A stretch of DNA of 64,000 nt from assembly GCF_037042905.1 (NCBI RefSeq), contig NC_087253.1, forward strand, positions 7,452,501-7,516,500. The letters run 5' to 3'. This document shows positions 34,601 to 49,600 of the stretch, piece by piece. Positions within the stretch are counted from its first letter, which is position 1; the number at the start of each line of letters is the position of its first letter. The stretch comes from Lytechinus pictus (taxonomy: Eukaryota > Echinodermata > Echinoidea > Temnopleuroida > Toxopneustidae). Both the position numbers and the translations under genes were made by a program. The notes beneath the pieces are model-generated. The model searched no databases. It was given only the letters and a program-made list of their open reading frames with translations, and was not told the DNA's origin.

Positions 34601-37600
34601 AGTATGATGTAGACTCTTAAATATTTAAAGTCTAGTTAAATTTCGAGCACCGGTACAATATAAAATGTGCCTTTTCCATTGTTCGGCCTCTGATCATCGA
34701 CAACTGTCATTGTTTTTATTAGGAACGGTGTTATATACGAATAGAACACATGAAATAATGATGCTAAATGGAAATCAAGATTTTAGTTATTGATGGCATA
34801 TTTTTATATAAGAGTACGTTGAGAACATTAGACAAAAAAGTTGGGACTGTCGCAGAAAGTGCTATAGTTTAAGGATGCTATTTACAGAAGAATAATAAAT
34901 GCAAGTCCCAAGCATTCGCTATTGATGGCTAGAAAGTAGGTTACCTTCAGTTGCAACTCTTTCTTCAAAATAAGCTCAGTCTCTAATACTTACAGTTCTC
35001 GAAGGTTGTTTAATCCAAAGAATACACCCGGTTGAAGGTGGACTAGTTCGTTGTTGTTCATTTCCCTTGAGAATGAAATATAATATAAAACCATATTAAA
35101 TATATCATATAATTTCTTGCATATAACTAGAGACTTTGCCATTGAAATATGAGCCATGTCAACAAAACCATCAGCCAATCGGAATCAACCATTTTGTAAA
35201 ATGTATTCATAAAAAAATAAAAAAGTTTTATCCACCATGAGACACAGACAAAACAAGTATAGGTGAATAGGTACACTGAGAAAACTGGTGTAGTATATAG
35301 ATTCAGAGGCCCAATCGTTCTTTTCTAACTGAAAAAATAAATGTTTAATGTGATTCATATTGATATCAGATATAGAAGTATTTAATTGTATCAGTTTTAT
35401 TCTAAGTTGATAGAAATTATTTTATCGTAGTCTTGTATTTGATAGTTCTGAAATATCTTTTTTTTTCTCTCTTTTCGAGCTTGCTCAAGAAATGCAGTAT
35501 CCAAAGTCTCAGTAAATAATGAACTAGGAACTAAATTTATGTAGATGCACGTCTAGAATAGGAAAGGCTACACAAATGGGCGTTGTGGAGCGAATGATAA
35601 AATGTAAGGTTAGAAAGCTCAAAATAGCAATTCCTAGCAAAAGCGGACATTCCCCCCAAAATAAAAATATTATATTGGCTCTATTTCTAATCTGGGTCGA
35701 AATTGACATTTTAAACCCATATGGAAGCTCAAAGGGTGATCATAATTCGATATATTTCTTAATTTCTTATTACGCAACTCCTTGTACGAGAACCCGAACC
35801 ATACAAATAACCGTAATCATAACCCTAACCCTGACATACCCAGAAAAGAAATGGATTTGAATAAAACAAGAAAATTGTAAAGAATACGCATGAACATTCG
35901 AAATTCCAAGAAAAGTTATTCTTATTATTATTATTATTATTTATTTGACCAAAGCATGATACAAGCATAGGTGACATTATACATGGTAAAAACTAACAAT
36001 ACAGAATGGAGCAGTGCTACATGCTGGTCAGGGGTGATAAAAGCATAATTAATAGCTGTTGCTCGGAAGCATATCACCCCCACATGTAGCACTGCGTACA
36101 AATATCAACTTAGAAAACAAATTGCACAAATTATAATCTAGCCCAATGTTTGGCGAAATTTCTATAAAATAATAATGAAATGCAGAAGCTGATCGATGTT
36201 TACAACTAGAGAATGATTGAAAGTAATAATCAGAAAGTAGTCTACTGGTTATTAATAAGACGACTGGTGAAATAAAAAATAATAAAAAACGATGATGAGT
36301 ATTGTATTACTATTCTGATCTAATCTGGCAATGTGGAGATAAACATAGTAAACTAGTATAAGCATATTTAATAGAAAAGAATACAATTAAGAGTATGATG
36401 ATTTATAATTTAAGAAACCCAAACAAAAATTAAGCTAATATTAGTCTTATTTCTTATCTTGTGGCAAAGAGGGACTGTTTTAGAGAAAGGAGGAAGGAAG
36501 GTAAGGAATTGAGAACAGCAGCATCCCTTACTTCAGTGGAGAGAGCATTCCATATTCTTGGGAAACGGCGAGAGGGTAAAAGAAAGAGAGCTTGGATTCG
36601 AGAAGACAGATGACAAAATGTAAGGAGCTCTTGATGACGGGAATTGATTAGGACATTTCGTGAGAGAGATTCACAGTGGATGTGACCATGTAGACATTTG
36701 AAAATAAAGGAACAGAGCAAGTAATCCCTTCTTGAGGCAAGACTAGACCAATTGAGGCGCGAGAGTCTATCTTCATAAGACATGTCTCCCTTCCGCTGCT
36801 TGAGGGCCAGACGTGTAGCTGTTCGCTGCACTCTTTCCAGTTGCTTTTCCTGTTGAATGGTGTTAGGATGCCACGCTGGGTAGGCATATTCCAATATAGG
36901 GAGAATAAGAGACTTATAAAGTGAGAATATTGAAGCAGTAGAAGACTTGCCTGCAATTAGTCTAATGAAGCCGAGAAGGCGATTTGCCCTGCTTACAACA
37001 TTATCAACATGTAGTTTCCATTGTAGATTATTGCTTATTGTGATGCCAAGGTACTTAAACGAGGATACAGTTGTCAAACAGGAGTTATTTAAAGTGTATA
37101 AAGGGAATTGAGTTTTCCTACTTCTAGTCACATGCATGATTTTGCATTTCGACGAATTGAAAGACATAGAGTTGAGGAGGGACCAAACATGTAACAAATT
37201 CAAGTCATTCTGAAAAATGTTTTCATCTTCGGAAGAAGAGATTGTACGATATAGGAGGATATCATCTGCGAAAAGAACACATGAAGAAGAGAGTTGTGAG
37301 GAAATGTCATTAATAAAGAGGTTAAAGAGTAGTGGGCCTAGGCAGCTTCCTTGCGGCACACCTGAAGATACATTCACCCAAGTGGAAGAAAAACCCTCAC
37401 AAATCACTCGTTGTCTCCGATATGTAAGAAAGGATTCGAGCCATTTCCAAACTCGCCCTGTGATATTGAAATTGGATGACAGTTTTGACAGTAATATGTT
37501 GTGGGCCATTCGATCGAATGCTTGAGACATGTCAAGGAAGGCTGCATCTATATGATGCATATGATACATAAAAAGCAACTGCCTGCTTCCCTTATTTAAA

Positions 37601-40600
37601 TACCATACTTGTCATTCACAAGAAGCTAAATGGTGATGTATTACGGTCCTTTAAATTCGTATGTGACTGAATGGTTCTACGTTTTAATATTGTAGTAAAA
37701 AATGTCATATCTGAAAAAAAAATGCAAATATGATGAGGGAGTGGTATAAAAACAATCTAGTCAAATAATTAACTAGATTTCCCAGTCAAGTGAAATTAAC
37801 TTGAAAATCAGTCAATTTCTAGTTAATTTGCTCCCTTTTACTATAATGTCTGTCATCGATGAATAACTAAGTGAAGTAGTTAAGTTTGACGGGTTTCCTA
37901 TAATGCGCTCAGGGAACAAGCGCGGTCGCTTATTGGCCGATTCCGAGATAGCGAGATGGTGCGGTACCGTATACGGTACTGCTGCTAGCTGTGGCCAAGC
38001 TTGCTATCTTATACTATAGTATCTGGATTTTCGATGGATGATTTCGTGAGGCAAAGCAAGGCTGCTGGAATGGGGAATGGAGGAGTTAACACACACTTTC
38101 AAGGGTAAGTTTAAACTGCATTAGGTCGACTGTGTAGTCCAGCTTTGCACTTGCGTTACCTCGGGCGAAGTTCGTGCAGGCTCCGGCCACTAGCTCCACT
38201 TCAATACCGCTACACTACGCTTCACCTACCGGTATCCTAACCCAGAGAGCGCCGGCCCGCGGCCCGGCGCTCCCTGGGTTACACCTACACGGGTAGGTGA
38301 AGCGTAGTGTAGCGGTAGTGAAGTGGAATGGAGCCTGCACGAACTTCGCTCGAGGTACCGTACACTAGCTTGCATGTGGTCGGACCCGACAAATGATGAA
38401 TGTAATGATGGCGCGAGTGCCGAGAGTGACACTGACTGTTTATGAATGGGGGACTGAAGTTTAATTACTGGTAGAACGTTAGATCTACGGTATCTTAGTT
38501 AGAATTTTACGTTAGTCTAACGTTGGATCTAACGTTAATCCAAAATGACAAGCTAATAACGCTACACTACGCACTTTGTTGTCAGCAACTAAAATAAAAA
38601 TAACGGAAATCATTTGCTTTGCAATTTCATTTTTATTTCTTCATAGATCTAACGTTAGGTCTAACGTAGATCTAACGTTATACATGTACGTTCCAGAGTT
38701 GATGCCATGATGGAGATTTTTTTTTCACTGGGGGCAATATTATTAATAAATATAATCTAACGTTAGACCCTAATGGCAAATGCCGGTGTCAAATTTTGTC
38801 CTGAAAAATGAAGGTGTTTTGTCTCCTGACCTATAGATCTAGAACTCTATGGCCCGGTCTATTCTCAGTCAAAAGAGGTTGCAATTATACATGTACCATG
38901 GTACAAAACTATGCAGATTAGACTAGGGTCTACGCTTATTTCATCGAGTATTAAAACAAAGTTATATCCAATTAAATGTGCGCTTTCGGCAAAGTGCGTT
39001 AATGAAATAATCTAAATCTGCATAAACCATGGTTATGTAGGCATGGTAGAATTGAAACCTCTTTTGAGAATACGGGCCTAGATTACTTCTAGTTCTAGTT
39101 CTAATGTTAGGCCTGCTTGATATTGTGATAGGCCTAAGCCAAGGCCATCTAGACCCTAGTATCTTGATATTGAAATTGTGTGTAGATATAGAGTTCTATC
39201 GCGTGTGTTAAGCCTAGAATAGATCTAGAGCCAGGTATACCCTAATTTGAACGCGTAAGTCGCATTGGCGTGAATGCTATTTTATGTACGTAGCTTTAGA
39301 TCTAACGTTAGATCTAGACTCAAAATAATCTAGATCTAATCTAGGTCTAGATCTAGAGATCTATTCTAGATCTAGATCTAGTCTAGTTCTACTTCTAGAT
39401 TTAGATCTAGATCTAACTAACGTTTAAGACTCTAGATCTAGAATATACTCCAGATGATCTAGACCTCTAGACCTCTATAGAGTCTATATCTAGATTTAAC
39501 TTGGCTTAGGCCAGGCCTAGAACTTAATCTAGATCTAGATTTAGATCTAGACTTCTACATTTTTCAAAGCAAGTATTAATAAAACAATCTCATAGTCACA
39601 TGTGCTTATCTGTGTTTGTGATCTTTAATATGAGAACATTTTTCCGGCTTAGATTTCAATATTTCACGAACTTCTGTTTACGTAACTTTATCAGATCTCG
39701 ATCCACAATGATAAAGTAACAATTAAGTTTGGTTTTGCAGACTTTCTCATAAAATCAGTGTTAACTGCATTTATCTTTAACTTGCTCCAAGGGTTTAATT
39801 CTCCTTTAAAGACAAATTGAGAATATCAAAAGGAATTATGGTGACTTTTCGGACAGGTGTGACATTGGCATAAGTGTGTTCATGATATTCTATTTTCTTT
39901 TCATTCTACATTGCCCTAACAACCACTAAACATTATTTACTCTTCTAACCATGCATACCACTTCAGGTGGTAAGATCCACCAGATACATACACTGAATAG
40001 ACTTTTTAATTGTTTTGATGTTTTTATAATATGCAAATGTATAAATATTGGCCGGTCTGACCCACTACTGACCTCTCTTTTTAACTATTTGCACCTGATA
40101 TTACCGATCGACTGATCGACAGGTAGTACATGTGAACATTAATGTTAGCAAGATCACCCTTCTGCAACTCTAAGAGATGGGAGGCTACATGTAACATATA
40201 TCATAAAGTTTTGGTTAAAAATTGCCCACCTTTCTCTGGAATTACCCATATTGCTCTTTCCCTTTCAAATTGTTAATAGATTTATACTAGTAACATTTTT
40301 TCATTTATTCCAGATTCAGCAGGACTTCAGGATTCTTTATCCAGAGGTTGCAGATAAGCTGTTCTTAGAGTGGCCCAAAATAGCTCCAAAAAATATGCCT
40401 CAATAACCCGACATGGCGGGAATCTTTGACTGTTCCACATCTCGGTAAGAAGATTAAATAAAAAAAAAATTTCAATTGAATAATATTTACAACATTGAAG
40501 CTGGAATGATGCAAATAGAGAAATGATATTTGGAATGGAGAAAGAGAGATTTCCAGCAGGAACAAAGAAAAAGGTAAACTAGAACTGCAATCGTATCAGA

Positions 40601-43600
40601 ACGATGTGCATGCATCGACGCCTGTGATTTCCCAGGTTTTTCAATCAATAAGCAATAACAATCCCTGAAAATTTGAGATGCGAAAGAATAGAAACAAGAA
40701 AGTTATGGCCATTTTACGATTTTCTGACTTTACATTTCAATAAATATTAAGTTTTTGAAGACTATTTTGGATTTGAATTAATTGCATGAAGATGGCATTT
40801 TGAGGGCACGTTATGTGGCCTAAATGATTGAGCAACTCTCTATCTATAGCAAATTGTTTGAAGTCTTTAGCATTCAGGACAACGGAGATATGAAAGAAGA
40901 AAGAATGGTATGCAAATGGACTTGAAATAGACAAAATGGTAGCTGCACGGTCATGCATGAGGGATTTTGGAAAATGAAATTGGAGTTGCACAACAATGGG
41001 TCATGGACAACAGGTATACCAAATTTGGAAGGATTTGGATGACGGACGCGGCGTGGGCAGAGCTCACAATTAAGGACCATGTTTTAATTAATTTGTTTGG
41101 GGAATTTCATATTATACATCATCTAATCTTATTTAATTTGTTTCTTTTAATTGTGCAGCATCTTCTGACTTGGCATGTCCTGCAGCAGAAGTGGAGACCA
41201 TGGCACTTCTTGTGCTTCCTCAAATCGTGCCTCCAGGAATGAAGAAGGTGGGGAAGCGTAGTATGAGATGCAGCAGGGCAGCTTCATCAACATCGGCCCA
41301 GTAAGAAAATCAATTTAATGAAATGCAAATTTCTCTAAGCATGTTAATTTTTCAATTTTAAAAGTAGCATGGAGTACTGGTCAATGGTGGAACATTTTGA
41401 TAAAGTTTAATTGGCCTCTGTTTGATTATCAGCAAACAATACTTCATATTTGCACTGTAGGATGGAAACATTTCAACACAAATGAACGAAATATTTTTAG
41501 AATCGTAAATTAAAACATGCTTGATAAGTCAAACAGTCAGATGTCTCATATATGAATGTTTGTGTTCTGTATCCAAATAATTTATTTGGATAATTGTTAT
41601 ATTACAAATGTTCTACTATTTCCAGCACATCCGATGTGTATCATGCCTTAAGTTCTTTGCACATTGATAATTTATGTGTATAATAATGGTTTTAGCAAGG
41701 TTCTTTGAAGTTTATTTTATACCGCAAGTATTCCTATATACCTTTAAATTGTCCTTATCATTCATTTAATAATAAGCATCAATTATTCTACCTAACGTGT
41801 TAATTTTCTGCACGGTTCATTTACGAATATGCATTTTTGCTGTGTTGTTGGAAATGTCCCTGCTGTAAAATTTCAAACAGGCATGAACTGACTTGAAGGA
41901 TCTTTGTATTTCTGGGAGACTTAGTTGGCAAGAGACCCATTTTTTATGGAAATTGAGTTATTGATATAAAGAACATTGTTCAACTGTACCTGTCTTTTGA
42001 ACAAAAGTTCTAATCTAATTTTCAGAGCACTTATGAAGAAATGCATTTCCTAATTTCACTTTTATATACCGGTACATAGATGCCTGAACAAAATCTGGCA
42101 AACAAATGCATTTTTCTCTGAAGTCACAAAAATGGATCAAACCCGTTTTACAAACAAACTTTGAAGATATATTGCGTTGTTCCCAAGACAGGTATTATTA
42201 ATATTTACTCATTGTTTTAATGGAACTCTTTAAAAAGATCCCACAATTATGCGCCTCTAATCAAGATTGTACGATACTTTGTCCCATGCCTCTGCCAACA
42301 CACAAATGAATGAAAATATGTTTTCTTTCAATACCTTCAAATTAGTTTAACAACATTAATGATTTACACATTTTGGTCTTGGGATGACATGTGCAAAACG
42401 AAAAGAAAAATAAATAACATTTCATATTGTATTTGTCAAATACTCTTCACTGCTTCTTCATGTTATAAGAATTTGTAATTGTAATAATATGATTTGAAAA
42501 GTGATAGAGCACCATCATTTTCTCTTTCTTTCAGGTTGGGATAAACCTTCCAGAGTACCTAGAGAACTTCCAGCAAAAGCAACCTTTTGTGCTCGCCCTT
42601 GGGGACATCCTCAAGCCAGCGCAAGTGTTCGTTATTTGTGATGGTGCTGCCTTGGAAGTGTCCCTCATTCACGGAGTGGACCTTTGCTGTAAGGCCATCC
42701 ATATTCTATGGGTAAATTATCCTTGGGAGGCAGCCAACACTTATGACTTTCTGCAGAAAGTCATTTACAAGATGGATGCTGGAAACCCCAACTGCAAGAC
42801 CACAACGCCATCTAGTACCATTTTCCTTAGGGCTTACATCTCTTTCATCATAGAGTCCTAGGCGATCTTAAAGGCAGTATTCCATATTTGCAAATCCACA
42901 AGACTCGAAGCGGGATGAAATAGGTCCAATAAGGCAGCACCATTGCAAATAACAAACACTTGCTCTGGCTTGAGTTAGAAGTATCATACCTTGTCTGTCG
43001 CCTTTTTTCAATGATATTCAATTCTAAAGCGAGAATCAGGTATTTAGCGTCAATTTCTAAACCTGTTGTCCTGATGCTTTTACGAATGGTGCAAAATTAA
43101 TGTTGAACGCGGCGCTCATATGATTATATATAACATATAAATCATCTATATACCGTAGTTGTTCTACAAATGGCGCCTAATACAGTGTGTATAAAAAACG
43201 GGAGTTTTGAAAAGTCTGTCAAAATCTTGTTTCAAATTATGATGTATATATCTTTATGTTAATAGATGCTCTAAAGTCTTATTTTTCAAATGCCATTAAA
43301 AAAATATGTTTCGTACATGCTTGAGTGAACACGGAACGTTTTTGTAGGGAGTTGGAAAAAAGGCTAGCGTCAAAATGACAGAAAATTATATATATGATCA
43401 TCACACTTCTTGCTATAATTTTTAATACTGATTTCAAAATTCATTTACAAAGCTACTTATTTACTTGAATTGGTTGTTTTCTTTCAGTGGAGGCACCAAG
43501 GGGGTCATGACAACACAGTCACTTTGCTCCGTCGCTTTCAAATGTCTTCATTTTTATTATCTTTGCCATTATTTTCTAATAATGCTTCCAAAGTTTCATT

Positions 43601-46600
43601 TAGAAAATTATTATTTACTTGTTTTTGTCTTATCTTTCAGTATTGAATATTCCTTCATAAGAAAGAAGAACAAACAAAAATGCAGTCAATTTAACATGTT
43701 CAAAGACACCATTACCCTTGTTGCACACAATTAAATGATTAATTACTAGCTCTCCTCATTAAAAATGCAAATCCCCTTAATTGGGTCGACTATTTTTATT
43801 TATTTATTTATTTTTAATTATGAAGGATTGTTCAATGCTAAGAAAAAAACATCAAAATGAAAAGAAAAAAGTGGCGGCACCAGAATTTTTAAAGTAGGGG
43901 GCAAAATAATTTTTTGGGGGCAGACAGCTAGGGTGTATATTTTTAAAAGAAATTCAAAAGCGAGGGAGCGTAACGACGTGATTTTCAATGGGGCGCCTTT
44001 TGCCTTTTCTAAATTGAAATTGAAGAATTTCGTGCACATTTTTGGTGAAATTTTCATTTAAAACATGTAAGGTTTCAAAAATTTAAGGGGGAGGGGCAAT
44101 TGCCCCCCCCCCTCCCCTGCACGTATGACCATAATAATTGAACATCATATTGTTTTTGACCTTCCTTAATTGATTTGGAGCAAAAACTTTTATTCCAGTT
44201 CCAGCATAATTTATATTATGCGTAAATTAGCATAATTAATGAAATATAATTTTTTGAAAAAGTAACTAACATTATTGTAGGTTATGTCATGGGTGACATA
44301 CTTGCCAATTTTTCTACAGCCAAGATCTCATGCTCGGTCTATTAGGGTCAACTCTAAAAAGCCTGGGGGTCAAAATAGCCCAGTATTTTTACGGTTAAGT
44401 GAGTTGAAAATAATGATTTTCACATTGTTTCATGGATTGACGCTCATGTAATATATGTAAATGAATGTTCTCAAAATACTTTGATTAATTTTTTTTTCTC
44501 ATTAAACTATTAAATCAAATTCACAGTGTACATTTGCATGTTGCCTTGAATGTATGTATAAGATGGTTTGCGATTGCAATGTCTTTGATTTGATTTGATC
44601 TTACAGCATGATTGAACTGTGATGACACAAACACCAAAGACCAAGGAGGTGCATGAAAGAATGCATGTGTATGCTGTGACTGAATGGTGAAAATCTACTA
44701 GAATATCAGTGAAAGTGGAATGACTATATTTATTGTCAATACTGACTGATAAAAAGAGTGAAAAGTGACTAGAAATGAATAGTGAAATGATTGGAATATC
44801 AGTGGAAGTGTGATAACTATATACGTAGTCAAAACTGACTTGGAAAAGTAGTGAAAATTACTAGAAATTCAGTAAGAATTTTTAACTGATTATCTAGTCA
44901 AATAAATATAACTAATAATTATCAGTCAAAATGACTGATTATCAGTTGCTCCCAGCTGACCCTTTCGCCCAGTCAGATTTGACTAGATATCAGTCATATT
45001 TGACTACTCCTTTTTTAGAGTGTATCTCACTCCCCACCCTCATTTGCAAACGGCTTTTAATGTATTTATCATTGTTTATTTAGTGAGAGAAATATATTAC
45101 CTATTTGTTTTTCATCCATTTTTAAAAATAAATTTGTTTCTGTTTCTTCTGTTTTATTTTCATATTCATTCCATTCAACTTTTTAGAGTGGACGTGACAT
45201 CTAAAGATTTCAACCAGGCCTCCTTCTTATAATAAGAAATAGTACCTAATGTACAAGTCGTCTTATTTTTTTAATCCTTTCGGAGTCCTGTAGATGGCGC
45301 TAAATAATGCTTAAGACGATATGTACGTTTATCATGCATATTGCTTTATAATTCGAGGAGATTCTATACTCACAAGAAGAACAGATTGTTCAAATGTGTG
45401 AACGTGCCGTTCTCAATGGAAGATATCTCGTTATGTCGAAGATTCCTGGACAATTAAGAATAAGGTGAAAAATGTGTATAATTAGTTTGGTCAAAGAATA
45501 TGGATACCGGCATAGGGCTCCAAACTATTGAATAGATATGAGAGCATCCCATAATCGAAGGGGTTATTTTCGTTGAATGACATTCGAAATTCAAAATGAA
45601 GACTTTTAAGGTGCATACCATTTTCACTGTCGAAGTTTATATGAACAGAGGTGGTATTTCATTCACAATAATGATAAATAACTGAGTAAAAATAACGCAC
45701 GTCAGCAGAAATTACCAACAATATTACTGATAAAAACTGTGATAGTAACTGAAGTACAACGATGACAACGATGGCAAAGATAATACTGATAGTAGTTATA
45801 ACACCAACGATATCAATGGAATCAATCATTAATTGACATGACCTAGACCCGAATAATATTACTTTTTACACACACACATACACACACACACACACGTACA
45901 CATGCACATATAATATTCATGTATATTAGTGTGAAAAAATATACGTGAACAGTAGCATTGTCAAACATTTTTTTCTCACGATATATTTGTGTGTATATAA
46001 TGTATGCATAGACAAACATAATATGCATACAGGCACACACACACACCTATATGCCCCCATGAACGCATACACAAACACACATGAATTATCATCTCCCCCT
46101 AAAAACGTGTATCATAAAGGGGGGGGGGGGGAGTGGAAAGAATGCATACGAGCTTTTGTCGTTTGCAACCCAATCAATTTCCGACCCGCCGTTCATTTTC
46201 TTTAAATCATAACTTACAGATATTGCAATTGCTCTAAACCGGTGAACGCCGTGTTTCTGATTTCCCGTATATTGTTTGTCCCCAAGATTCTGTAGAAAAA
46301 TACATGCATGATATCATCATGATATTTAGAATTCACTCCAATATTTTCTTCTCTTTCCCTTTCCATCAACATAATTCGACCTATTCAATGTAGGTTTACT
46401 GGCTCATTTTCACTGGCATTGAATTCATTTAATTTGATGTTATGACCTTTCACTTTCGCAATAGCCGTGGTCGCCTCTGCAATTTTTTTTAAATTGTATT
46501 TCATTATTTGCCACTTTATTTTCCTGGCAAAATAATTATCAAATAGGTCAACAGAATTTAAATAAACAACATGCAATTTAATGTATGCGGAAGCATCTCC

Positions 46601-49600
46601 AATTTCCCGCATGCGGGTTTATTATCTCTGCAAAACATTATTTAAGTGAGTCAAGTATTTTTCTTATATAGAGCATTCAATTTGAGCATCAAATCAATAT
46701 CTAATTTTGCCACAATGCTTGACAATTATGATTCTATTATAAATATGTTTGTACATAACTTGCGTATAGATAAACATGTCATGCAAAACAAACGGATTAC
46801 GCATTAAAAATGGGAACTGTCAAACCTTGAATTGGTTGTTTATGCAATCGCATCGGTCATTGTTAATCAAATTGAATGCGCAATTCCAGAATTGCATTTC
46901 CCCCAAATTAAAAAAGTACATTCCTTAATTTGGTAGACGACTAACGAATCTGTTTTGCTGTAGAATGAAATCAAATGCACATAATATTGAAACGATAATA
47001 ATAATAATAATAACGTTTTATTTACCCAGGGTAGCCACTTCAGTTAGGAAACTGCTCTTCCAGCGGGCCCTGCATAACATAATATGTTATCATTTACCTT
47101 CTCCAATCTAAATGCTGAGCGTTTAGCAAGAAGGCAGAAGGTCACATTTGTATATGTCTTTGGTATGACTCGGCCGAGGATCGAACCCACGACCTCCCGT
47201 TCATGAGGCGGACGCTCTACCATTGAGGCACCATTGAACATTAAATCATATATGAATGATTAGAAATGAATTATAGAATCTTTAAATTACTACCATTGTC
47301 TGATTTAAAAGCTTGAATAACCGATATCTCTGGGAAAACGATAACGCGTTAATTCAAATGCACATTAATAAGTTGAAATGACTCCAATATGAATTTGTAA
47401 GGGGGAAATGAATACATTCTTTTCACAGCGTAGAAGTGATATTGCTATCAGCTTATAACAGTACTGTATAATGGTAATTCTTGATTGGGAAAAGAAAATA
47501 AATAACCTATTAATAATTGGTTTTATTTCAACACCGCATATGAAAGGTAACAAATGGATAGTCTTGTAAATACAGCACTTGAACGCCTCGAAGAGGCTAT
47601 AAATAATTGTACCGGACTATATATGGTCAGTGATTTTACGAACCGGCTCAAAAACGTGATTTGTGGTCAAATTTTCGAAATCATTATTTTTTTCGCATGG
47701 TTTGAAAGCCCGTCATTCACTTTATTGATATAGCCAAGTTTCAGATTTCAGATAAAAATAAGGGCATATATCATTTTTTTTACGAACCGGCTCTGCTTTG
47801 ATTGAACGAACTGGTTCAAATCTTTATATGTGTACAATACGGTTTCTGGAATGGCGCGCACAGGCCAAAGACCAGTATGCGGTCAAAGTTGGTTTTCGTT
47901 GGGTTTGTGCCTCTTAAAATCGTGCGCGTGGCGTGAATGATTTTACGAGCTGACTCTATCCGTGGTTTGGGCCGCTAGAAAACAGTGCACATGGTTTTAC
48001 GAACTGTCTCAAACCCCCTGTTTTTGGAGAAAACTAGCAGCTTCTGAAATGCATACATGCGACGCATTTTAAAAATTGAAAGAATGAATACGAATGGCAG
48101 ACAAAATTTTGTTTTATTACCAAAAAAAAAAGAATTAATCCTTTTTAATTGGTATGAATAATTGATCTGGCTTCTTTCAAAGCGCTTACTGTTTGAGCGT
48201 CTGAAAAACATCCAAACTTTGAGCAGGATTAGCTCGAAATCATGTTTGGAGACCAGCCGAGGCTTGAGCCAGTTGATTAGAATAACTTATAATATAAGGT
48301 CAAATGCAATCTTCATTCATAGTAATAGTTTTCTCTGTTACCAATATTCAAGTAACTATAAACTTGTTACCCGTCATTTTCGAACGCTTTATCAGCAATG
48401 AAATTGGGAGGGGGGAAACATGAAGAAAACTTATTTCGGAGTCGTCTACAAACATATCCACTTTTAAGGAAACGGGACTTGATTCATCTAGACCAAGTGA
48501 AAAAGGTTTATTGAAGTAATTAACTCGAACTCACAGTGTTTGAAGCCTTGGAAATCCAATGAAGGCATTGTCTTCAATGGACAGTAAATACATATCGAAT
48601 AGGAATCTGTATATCAGAAAGAAATTATTAAATGTATACACATACACAACCAGTACAGTTATTTTCATCATCTTAAAGCAGCACTTACACTGGAAAGAGA
48701 AGTAGAAGAATATAAAGAAGAAGTAGTAGAAGAAGAATAAGAAAAAGAAGAAGGAGGAGGAGAAGAAGAAGTATAAAAAGAAGAAGAAAAAGAAGAAGAT
48801 GATGAAGAAGAAAGAAAAAAGAAGAAGGAGAAGAAAGCTCTCATGAATTTAATAGCTAATATTTAATATGTGTAATTGATGCTGTAATGACCGGACATTC
48901 TGTAGTACAGCAGAAAAAGTTCTGAGCAAAATGCAACGTTATTATCAATCAGGATTAAGGAACAATCGTATAGATTTTTTTCTGTACGATCAAATGCCAA
49001 ACAGTAAGGTGGGGTTAACCCCGTTCTATTCAGTCATGATGGATATATATTTAGACGAAGCAAGCAACAGTTTGTTAAACTTTTCTGATATATGCTTATT
49101 ACTTTCATGATGAATATATATTCCATTTCCTTTGCATTTTTTTTTGGGGGGGTGTGGGTCTACGTGTGCATACCATTTGAATATATATTTTACGTGGATG
49201 CATCGTTGTTTTTTGACAGTTTTCTTTAATAAAGTTGTAATTTATTTTGACTCGATACTTGGGAGAAGGGGGACAAACTTACAAGAGAGTAGCCTGACTC
49301 TGTCTGCTCAATATGTGTTCGGGATGGAGTTCTAGATTGTGAAGCTGAATGTATGTGTAGAGACCGGCAAGCTGTTTTAGAGCCTTGTCTATATCTTGAT
49401 CTACTGCCATTGTTGTATGGGCGAGTCCCTCCAATCTGTCTCTCAATGTTTCCGTCAGGCCGAAAGCAGATAGCGAGGTCCTGGTGCGTTCATTGGATAA
49501 ATTCCTGCGCCAGGCATGTTGGGAAAGTACGGAAAGGATAAAGACAATGGCAAAACGATAGTATATATGAGCAAAACTATTGGCTGCTCTGTGAGGAGAC

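Noticed and set aside
47160-47225. Candidate tRNA gene on the minus strand
   Set aside because: A and B boxes are present but the head is followed by SINE body and an ATT tail; it is a tRNA-derived SINE. The same holds for 22300-22380, 23710-23790 and 32340-32410.
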